Both the position numbers and the translations under genes were made by a program. From positions 248,001 through 312,000 of the forward strand of contig NZ_JBPAXY010000002.1 in the NCBI RefSeq assembly GCF_050897975.1: 64,000 bases of DNA, given 5' to 3'. The DNA is from Pseudooceanicola sp050897975 (GTDB taxonomy: Bacteria; Pseudomonadota; Alphaproteobacteria; Rhodobacterales; Rhodobacteraceae). Shown here piece after piece: positions 58,226 through 64,000 of the stretch (within the stretch, counting starts at the first letter, position 1; every line of letters begins with the position of its first letter). The notes below the pieces were generated by a model, which saw nothing but the letters and a program-made list of their open reading frames with translations, was not told the DNA's origin and did no database searches.

Positions 58226-59338
58226 ATGGGACGGCTCTGTCTGACCCGGCTGGACCTGTCGCATTTCCGGTCCTGGCGGCGGGGGTCGATCCGCGCCGAC
58301 GGGCGGCCCGTTGCCCTTTGGGGGCCGAACGGGGCGGGCAAGACCAATGTGCTGGAAGCGGTCTCGATGTTCTCGCCCGGGCGGGGGCTGCGCCGGGCCG
58401 CGGCCGAGGAGATGGTGCGCCGTCCCGAGGCCATCGGCTGGAAGCTGTCGGGGGTGCTGCGCAGCCTGCACCAGATGCATGAGATCGAGATCCAGCTGGA
58501 GCCCGGCCAGGGCCGCAGCCTGCGCATCGACGACAAGGCCGCCGCCCAGCTGGCGCTTGGCCGCATCGCGCGGGTGCTGTGGCTGGTGCCCGCGATGGAC
58601 CGGCTGTGGATCGAGGCGGCCGAGGGGCGGCGGCGGTTCCTGGACCGGATGGTGCTATCGTTCTTTCCCACCCATGCGGATGCCTCGCTGACCTACGAAA
58701 AGGCCATGCGCGAGCGGAACCGCCTGTTGAAGGACATGGTGCGCGACGCCCATTGGTACGCCGCGCTGGAACGGCAGATGGCCGAGGCGGGCGAAGAGAT
58801 CACCTCGAACCGGCTGCGCGCCCTGCACCTGGTGGCCGAGGCCACCGAGGAAGCCGAGACCGCCTTTCCCGCCCCCCAGCTGGCGCTGAGCCACCCTGAG
58901 GGCGAGATGGCGCAATCCGCCGCCGACCTGCTGGCCGGGTTCCAGGACAGCCGCCGCCGCGACATGGCTGCCGGGCGCACCCTGCTGGGGCCGCACCGGG
59001 TGGACATGGAGGCCTTCTGGGCGGTGAAGGGGATCCCGGCGCGGGATGCCTCGACCGGCGAGCAGAAGGCGCTACTGGTCAGCCTGATCCTGGCCAATGC
59101 CCGCGGCCTGGCGCGCGATTTCGGCGCCCCGCCGATCCTGCTGTTGGACGAGGTGGCGGCGCATCTGGACGCCGACCGGCGCGCCGCGCTTTATGACGAG
59201 ATCTGCGCCCTGGGGGCCCAGGCCTGGATGACCGGCACCGGCCCGGAACTGTTTGAAGGTCTGGGCGATCGGGCGCAGTATCTGCAAGTGACGGAGGAGG
59301 CGGGCAGCAGCCACGCCGAGGAGAGGAGCGCGCCATGA
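58226..59338 (+). CDS. recF: DNA replication and repair protein RecF
   Basis: 370 residues of an SMC-like ATPase: LDLSHFRSW (9-17), Walker A GPNGAGKT (33-40), signature and Walker B in STGEQKALLVSLILA and PPILLLDEVAAHLD. It loads RecA at gapped DNA. The ATG at 58226 has AAAGGGG eight bases ahead; an ATG six codons earlier is less likely. Its stop overlaps the start of the VOC gene (ATGA). Confidence 0.96.
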   Translation: MGRLCLTRLDLSHFRSWRRGSIRADGRPVALWGPNGAGKTNVLEAVSMFSPGRGLRRAAAEEMVRRPEAIGWKLSGVLRSLHQMHEIEIQLEPGQGRSLRIDDKAAAQLALGRIARVLWLVPAMDRLWIEAAEGRRRFLDRMVLSFFPTHADASLTYEKAMRERNRLLKDMVRDAHWYAALERQMAEAGEEITSNRLRALHLVAEATEEAETAFPAPQLALSHPEGEMAQSAADLLAGFQDSRRRDMAAGRTLLGPHRVDMEAFWAVKGIPARDASTGEQKALLVSLILANARGLARDFGAPPILLLDEVAAHLDADRRAALYDEICALGAQAWMTGTGPELFEGLGDRAQYLQVTEEAGSSHAEERSAP

Positions 59339-59769
59339 CGCCGCAACGGGTTTCCCTTATTACCCTGGGGGTCGAGGATCTTGATCGTGCCCGCACGTTC
59401 TACGAGGCCCTGGGATGGGCGCCGGCGCAGGTGACGCCGGGGATCGTCTTCTACCAGCTGGACGGCCAGGCCCTGGGCCTGTTTGGCCGCGCTGCCCTGG
59501 CCGAGGATCAGGGGCGGCCCGACACGCCGCTTGGCACCGGGGCCATGACCCTGGCGCAGAATTTTTCTGACAGGGCTGCGGTAGATGCGGCCTTTGCCCA
59601 GGCGCTGGCGGCAGGCGCCACGGCGCTGAAGGCGCCCGAAGAGGTCTTCTGGGGCGGCTATTCGGGCTATTATGCCGATCCTGACGGGCATGTCTGGGAA
59701 GTGGCGCATAACCCCTTCATCACCCTGGATCCCGACACCGGGCGCTTTACCCTGCCGGTCGCCTCATGA
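59335..59769 (+). CDS. VOC family (glyoxalase-like) protein
   Basis: 144 residues with the paired beta-alpha-beta modules of VOC proteins: RVSLITLGVEDLDRARTFYE (about 4-23) and the closing GYYADPDGHVWEVAHNP (about 108-124), which carries the metal-site His/Glu pair. Substrate unknown. Coupled by four-base overlaps to recF before and to the LysE-type gene after. Confidence 0.88.
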   Translation: MTPQRVSLITLGVEDLDRARTFYEALGWAPAQVTPGIVFYQLDGQALGLFGRAALAEDQGRPDTPLGTGAMTLAQNFSDRAAVDAAFAQALAAGATALKAPEEVFWGGYSGYYADPDGHVWEVAHNPFITLDPDTGRFTLPVAS

Positions 59770-60386
59770 CGATGTCGGCCTCTGACCTGGCGCTTTATGC
59801 CGGGGCGCTGTTCGTGCTGTTCCTGACGCCGGGGCCGGTCTGGCTGGCCATCGTGGCGCGCACCCTGTCGGGCGGGGCGCGCTCGGTCTGGCCCCTGGCC
59901 GTGGGCGTGGCCCTGGGCGACATGATCTGGCCGCTGGTGGCCATCCTGGGCCTGGGCTGGATCGAGGGGCAGGCGGGCAACCTGCTGTGGGTCGTGCGCC
60001 TTCTGGGGGCGGCGATGTTCGTCTGGATCGGCATCGGCATCCTGCGCCGAGCCGATGCGCGCATCACGGCGGACAGCCGGTTGACCCGCCCCGGGCGGCT
60101 GGCGGGCTTTCTGGCCGGGCTGGCGGCCATCGCGGGCAACCCCAAGGCGATCCTCTTTTACCTCGGCATCCTGCCCAGCTTCGTCGACATCGGCGCGGTG
60201 ACCACCCCCGACATCGGCGCCATCCTTCTGGTGTCCATGGCCGTGCCCTTTACCGGCAACCTGATCTTCGCCGCCTTCGTCGACCGGGTGCGCCGGCTGA
60301 TCGCCTCGGACCGGGGGATGAAGCGGACCAATATCGTGGCGGGCTGCCTGATGATCTGCGTCGGGCTGATCCTGCCCTTCACCTGA
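59766..60386 (+). CDS. LysE/RhtB family exporter
   Basis: 206 residues, six hydrophobic helices. LysE-family opening LFLTPGPVWLAIVARTLSGG (about 19-38), VAVGVALGD-type (LAVGVALGDMIWPLVAI), and GNPKAILFYLGILPSFVD (about 126-143). Exports amino acids or similar small molecules; substrate unknown. ATGA-coupled to the VOC gene, so recF, VOC and this gene form an operon. Confidence 0.9.
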   Translation: MTMSASDLALYAGALFVLFLTPGPVWLAIVARTLSGGARSVWPLAVGVALGDMIWPLVAILGLGWIEGQAGNLLWVVRLLGAAMFVWIGIGILRRADARITADSRLTRPGRLAGFLAGLAAIAGNPKAILFYLGILPSFVDIGAVTTPDIGAILLVSMAVPFTGNLIFAAFVDRVRRLIASDRGMKRTNIVAGCLMICVGLILPFT

Positions 60387-60433
60387 ACCTACGGGGCGCC
60401 GATGCCCCTCACCCCCTACCGGAGGACTTGGCC

Positions 60434-61039
60434 ATGATGACACTCTACTGGGCGCCGCAAAGCCGCGCCGGGCGGATGTTCTGGGCGCTGGAAGAGGTGG
60501 GCGCCACCTATGACGTGGCCCGGGTCGATTTCCGCGCCGAGCCGCCCCTCCACCCCGAGGGCTTCGCCCAGGCCTCGCCCCTGCGAAAGGTGCCCGCCCT
60601 GCGCGACGGCGCGCTGGAGATGGCCGACAGCGCGGCCATCGCCCTGTACTTGGCGGACCGCTATGCGCCGGGGCGGCTGGCCCCCGCGCTGGATCATCCC
60701 GACCGGGGCGCCTTCCTGACCTGGATGTTCTACACCCCTTCGGCGCTGGAACCCGCCATGGTCGAGAAGATGGCCGACCTGCCGCCGCACCCGCAGTCCT
60801 ACGCCTGGGGCAATTTCGACCGCGCCCTTGGCGCCGTCGAGGCCCGGCTGGAGGGGCGCGACTGGCTGGTCGGAGAGGATTTCTCGATGGCCGACCTGAT
60901 GGTTTCGGGGACGTTGCAGTTCATGCAGATCTTCGGGATGCTGACCCCCACGGCGCGTCAGGCCGCCTGGATGGAACGCTGCTTTGCCCGCCCCGCCTGC
61001 GCCGCGGGCCAGGCCCGAGAGGCCGCCCTGTCGGCCTGA
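60434..61039 (+). CDS. Glutathione S-transferase family protein
   Basis: 201 residues: N-terminal thioredoxin-like domain (LYWAPQSRAGRMFWALEEVG; VPALRDGALEMADSAAIALYLADRY, read at about 53-77) and a helical C-terminal domain with FSMADLMVSGTL (about 154-165). The serine in the first loop may be the glutathione-activating residue. GGAGG lies nine bases before the ATG. A separate gene 47 bases after the exporter. Confidence 0.92.
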   Translation: MMTLYWAPQSRAGRMFWALEEVGATYDVARVDFRAEPPLHPEGFAQASPLRKVPALRDGALEMADSAAIALYLADRYAPGRLAPALDHPDRGAFLTWMFYTPSALEPAMVEKMADLPPHPQSYAWGNFDRALGAVEARLEGRDWLVGEDFSMADLMVSGTLQFMQIFGMLTPTARQAAWMERCFARPACAAGQAREAALSA

Positions 61040-61163
61040 ACCCGAGCAAGCCCCGCCGCCCCCCGGGCGGGGGGCCAGGCGCTCCGGCCCCGCCCCCTGC
61101 GGGACCGTGTCGGGCGAGGCCGGTCACCCCCTTCGCTCTGCCGCCGATGCGGCCAAAAAAGCG

Positions 61164-61179
61164 TGTCATTCGCGTGACA
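61164..61179. promoter_or_regulatory. Inverted repeat upstream of gyrB
   Basis: TGTCA-ttcgcg-TGACA, a perfect symmetrical pair with helical-turn spacing, 52 bases before the gyrB start. Operator-like; no regulator assigned. Confidence 0.35.
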
Positions 61180-61230
61180 TTCCCCCTGTGAACCCGTAAA
61201 TTGGCGACAAGAAATTCGAAGGGAAAACGC

Positions 61231-63648
61231 ATGGCCGAGGCCGAGCAGCAGCAGCCGGAATACGACGCAGGATCCATCAAGGTTCTCAAGGGCTTGGACG
61301 CTGTCCGCAAGCGGCCCGGCATGTATATCGGCGACACCGACGACGGGTCCGGCCTGCACCACATGATCTACGAGGCCGTGGACAACGGCATCGACGAGGC
61401 CTTAGCGGGCCACGCCGACCATGTGGCGGTGATCATCCATGCCGACAACTCGGTCTCGGTGCGCGACAACGGCCGCGGCATTCCGGTCAACATCCACCCC
61501 GAGGAAGGCGTCTCGGCGGCCGAGGTCATCATGACCCAGCTGCACGCCGGCGGTAAGTTCGACCAGAACTCCTACAAGGTCTCGGGCGGTCTGCACGGGG
61601 TGGGCATCTCGGTGGTGAACGCCCTGTCCGACTGGCTGGAGCTGCGCATCTGGCGTGACGGCAAGGAACACTACGTCCGCTTCGAGCATTCCGAAACGGT
61701 GGCGCCCCTGAAAGTGGTGGGCGAGGCCGAGGGCCAGAAGGGCACCGAGGTCCGCTTCCTCAGCTCCACCCAGACCTTCTCGAACCTGGAATACAACTAC
61801 GCCACCCTGGAAAAGCGTCTGCGCGAGCTGGCCTTCCTGAACTCTGGTGTGCGGATCATCCTAGAGGATCACCGCCCCGCCGAGCCGCTGAAGACCGAGC
61901 TGTTCTACGAAGGCGGGGTGAAGGAATTCGTCAAATACCTCGACCGCTCGAAGCAGTCGATGATGACCGACCCGATCTTCATCACCGGCGAGAAGGACGG
62001 CATCGGCGTCGAGGTGGCGATGTGGTGGAACGACAGCTACCACGAGACGGTGCTGCCCTTCACCAACAACATCCCGCAGCGCGACGGCGGCACCCACCTT
62101 GCGGGCTTCCGTGGGGCGCTGACCCGGACCCTGACGAAATACGCCCAGGAAAGCGGGATCGCCAAGCGCGAGAAGGTCAACTTTACCGGCGACGACGCCC
62201 GCGAGGGCCTGACCTGCGTGCTGTCGGTGAAAGTGCCCGATCCGAAATTCTCTAGCCAGACCAAGGACAAGCTGGTGTCGTCCGAGGTGCGACCGGTGGT
62301 CGAGACCCTGGTGGGCGAGAAGCTGTCGGAATGGTTCGAAGAGAACCCGAACGAGGCCAAGATGATCGTCGGCAAGATCGTCGAGGCGGCGCTGGCCCGT
62401 GAGGCCGCGCGCAAGGCGCGCGAGCTGACCCGGCGCAAGACGGCGATGGACGTGAACTTCCTCGCCGGCAAGCTGAAGGATTGCTCCTCGAAGGATCCGT
62501 CGGAAACCGAAGTCTTTCTGGTCGAGGGGGACTCGGCCGGGGGTTCGGCCCAGACCGGCCGCGACCGCCGCACCCAGGCCGTGCTGCCCCTGCGCGGCAA
62601 GATCCTGAACGTGGAACGCGCCCGCTTCGACCGGATGCTGGGCAGCCAGGAGATCGGCAACCTGGTGATGGCGCTTGGCACCGGCATTGGCCGGGACGAG
62701 TTCAACATTGACAAGCTGCGCTACCACAAGATCGTCATCATGACCGATGCCGACGTCGACGGCGCGCACATCCGCACCCTGCTGCTGACCTTCTTCTATC
62801 GCCAGATGCCCGAGCTGATCGAGGGCGGCTATCTCTACATCGCGCAGCCGCCGCTGTACAAAGCGTCGCGCGGCAAGTCCGAGGTCTATCTGAAGGACCA
62901 GGCGGCGATGGACGACTACCTGATCGAACAGGGCACCGACAGCACGCTGCTGCGCCTGGGCAATGGCTCGGAACTGGCCGGTGAGGACCTGAAACGCGTG
63001 GTGACCGAGGCGCGCCAGCTGAAACGCGTGCTGGACGCCTTCCCGACCCATTATCCCCGCCACATCCTGGAACAGGCCGCCGTCGCGGGGGCCTTCGTGC
63101 CCGGCGCGGTAGACCAGAACCTGCAAGGGGTGGCCGACAAGGTCGCCGCGCGGCTGGACCTGATCGCACTGGAATACGAGAAGGGCTGGCAGGGCCGCAT
63201 CACCCAGGACCACGGCATCCGCCTGTCGCGCATCCTGCGCGGCGTGGAAGAGATGCGCACCCTGGACGGGCCGATGCTGCGCTCGGGCGAGGCGCGCAAG
63301 ACCGGCACCTTCACCGCGTCGCTGCAAGAGATCTACAACGTGCCCTGCACCCTGGTCCGCAAGGACCGCAGCCAGGTCATCTATGGCCCGCTGGAACTGC
63401 TGCGCGCCATCCTGACCGAGGGCGAGAAGGGCCTGACCATCCAGCGCTACAAGGGTCTGGGCGAGATGAACCCCGACCAGCTGTGGGAAACCACCCTGGA
63501 CCCCGACGCCCGGACCCTGCTGCGCGTCACCATCGACGACATGGCCGAGGCCGACGATCTGTTCACCAAACTGATGGGCGACGTGGTGGAACCGCGCCGC
63601 GAGTTCATCCAGCAGAACGCCCTGTCGGTCGAGAACCTGGACTTCTGA
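61231..63648 (+). CDS. gyrB: DNA gyrase subunit B
   Basis: 805 residues, standard length. GHKL ATPase with Glu48 and Asn52 in EAVDNGIDEA, HAGGKF and GLHGVG loops. TOPRIM domain with VEGDSAGGS (431-439) and DADVDGAHIR (506-515); C-terminal QRYKGLGEMNPDQLWETT. It partners GyrA, not in the window. The ATG at 61231 follows AAGGGA; a TTG ten codons earlier is possible. A bidirectional terminator follows. Confidence 0.98.
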   Translation: MAEAEQQQPEYDAGSIKVLKGLDAVRKRPGMYIGDTDDGSGLHHMIYEAVDNGIDEALAGHADHVAVIIHADNSVSVRDNGRGIPVNIHPEEGVSAAEVIMTQLHAGGKFDQNSYKVSGGLHGVGISVVNALSDWLELRIWRDGKEHYVRFEHSETVAPLKVVGEAEGQKGTEVRFLSSTQTFSNLEYNYATLEKRLRELAFLNSGVRIILEDHRPAEPLKTELFYEGGVKEFVKYLDRSKQSMMTDPIFITGEKDGIGVEVAMWWNDSYHETVLPFTNNIPQRDGGTHLAGFRGALTRTLTKYAQESGIAKREKVNFTGDDAREGLTCVLSVKVPDPKFSSQTKDKLVSSEVRPVVETLVGEKLSEWFEENPNEAKMIVGKIVEAALAREAARKARELTRRKTAMDVNFLAGKLKDCSSKDPSETEVFLVEGDSAGGSAQTGRDRRTQAVLPLRGKILNVERARFDRMLGSQEIGNLVMALGTGIGRDEFNIDKLRYHKIVIMTDADVDGAHIRTLLLTFFYRQMPELIEGGYLYIAQPPLYKASRGKSEVYLKDQAAMDDYLIEQGTDSTLLRLGNGSELAGEDLKRVVTEARQLKRVLDAFPTHYPRHILEQAAVAGAFVPGAVDQNLQGVADKVAARLDLIALEYEKGWQGRITQDHGIRLSRILRGVEEMRTLDGPMLRSGEARKTGTFTASLQEIYNVPCTLVRKDRSQVIYGPLELLRAILTEGEKGLTIQRYKGLGEMNPDQLWETTLDPDARTLLRVTIDDMAEADDLFTKLMGDVVEPRREFIQQNALSVENLDF

Positions 63649-63688
63649 CCCCGGCCCGGGCCGCGCGCCTGACCGGCCCCGAGACAGC

Positions 63689-63727
63689 AAAACCCCCGGC
63701 GGATCGCTCTGCCGGGGGTTTCGTTTT
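63689..63727. terminator. Bidirectional terminator between gyrB and the dipeptidase
   Basis: AACCCCCGGC (63691-63700) and GCCGGGGGTT (63711-63720), preceded by AAAA and followed by TCGTTTTC, so it can stop both the gyrB transcript and the convergent minus-strand gene. Confidence 0.85.
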
Positions 63728-63755
63728 CAAGCAGGCTGGGCCTGGCCAGGCTGGC

Positions 63756-64000
63756 TCACCACACGCGATCCAGCAGCGACAGCCAGTTCTCGCCCATCAC
63801 CCGGCGGATCTTGGTTTCCGACCAGCCCGCGCGTTCCATCGCGGCGGTGAGGTTGGGGAAATCGGCGATGGATTCCAACCCGTCGGGGAACTCGACCTCC
63901 CAGATCTCGGTCAGCTGGCGGGCATAGCCCTTGTCGCGGTTCAGATATTCAAAGAACTTCGCGCCATAGCCCATGGTGAAATCGGTGCCGAAGCCCACGC
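63756..64000 (-). CDS. C-terminal part of a membrane-dipeptidase (peptidase M19) family protein
   Basis: About 81 codons of the 3' end; the gene runs off the right edge. VGFGTDFTMGYGAKFFEYLN, DKGYARQLTEIWEVEFPDGL and the closing ADFPNLTAAMERAGWSETKIRRVMGENWLSLL (last about 35 residues) match the C-terminus of renal-dipeptidase-like zinc peptidases; the VGFGTDF segment carries the metal-site aspartate region. Substrate class (dipeptides, some D-amino acids) is from family knowledge. Confidence 0.85.
   Translation of the reverse strand, partial: VGFGTDFTMGYGAKFFEYLNRDKGYARQLTEIWEVEFPDGLESIADFPNLTAAMERAGWSETKIRRVMGENWLSLLDRVW

Noticed and set aside
1..64000. CRISPR arrays, insertion sequences, prophage genes, tRNA or rRNA genes
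   Set aside because: No spaced direct repeats, transposase or integrase motifs, cloverleaf pattern or rRNA sequence was seen on either strand.

Overview
The window looks like part of the chromosome of a marine-type alphaproteobacterium of the Rhodobacteraceae (Roseobacter/Rhodobacter relatives). The support is high G+C coding sequence with strong third-position G/C bias, an alphaproteobacterial flagellar cluster that includes flbT, flaF, motE and FliL-type genes, linkage of rpsT, dnaA, dnaN, recF and gyrB, and several TTAA-N7-TTAA-type sites that fit the CtrA regulator. Species cannot be decided from the sequence alone. I saw no tRNA, rRNA, CRISPR array or intact insertion sequence.

Layout. 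1-17233 is mixed housekeeping: the tail of a hybrid sensor kinase, yaaA, recQ, a YggT protein, a hot-dog thioesterase, an MFS (UMF1-type) transporter, mepA, a phytase-esterase-like lipoprotein, the queuosine-precursor transporter yhhQ, arfB, pncB, an SDR gene divergent from an AraC regulator, a small membrane protein, pncA and trhO. Two AT-richer insertions interrupt it. One (9445-11157) carries a proteasome-like putative Ntn-hydrolase plus a small protein. The other (17234-17964) carries one unknown gene.

18093-45428 is a near-continuous flagellar block: fliP-fliN-fliH-fliF (minus); fliL-116aa-motE-motA-831aa-flhA-fliR-flhB-154aa (plus); fliL2-flgH-flgA-flgG-flgF-fliQ-fliE-flgC-flgB (minus); fliI (plus); DUF1217-flbT-flaF behind fliC (minus); flgJ-like and flgN-like (minus); fliK-flgD (plus). 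Start/stop overlaps of 1-8 bases are frequent and indicate translational coupling. These genes supply much of the MS ring, export apparatus, rod, L-ring, stator, flagellin and hook-length control. fliG, fliM, flgE, flgI, flgK, flgL and motB are not here.

45523-51790 holds a phosphotransferase, ubiB-ubiE (quinone biosynthesis), mutM, an enoyl-CoA hydratase and an FAD amine oxidoreductase. 51791-63648 is an origin-type replication neighbourhood: a perfect CtrA-type box, a structured leader RNA with its own intrinsic terminator, rpsT, dnaA, a zinc alcohol dehydrogenase and an unknown gene on the minus strand, dnaN, recF-VOC-lysE, a GST and gyrB. The window ends inside a dipeptidase gene.

Regulatory and non-coding highlights: a preQ1-I-like riboswitch before yhhQ; a tiny ORF with a perfect Shine-Dalgarno, a downstream anti-Shine-Dalgarno and a terminator (8691-8857); a dispersed intergenic repeat family (five copies) whose tail often provides the ribosome binding site of the next gene; CtrA-like sites in three flagellar intergenic regions; and a cluster of GACAAT-type repeats before dnaA.
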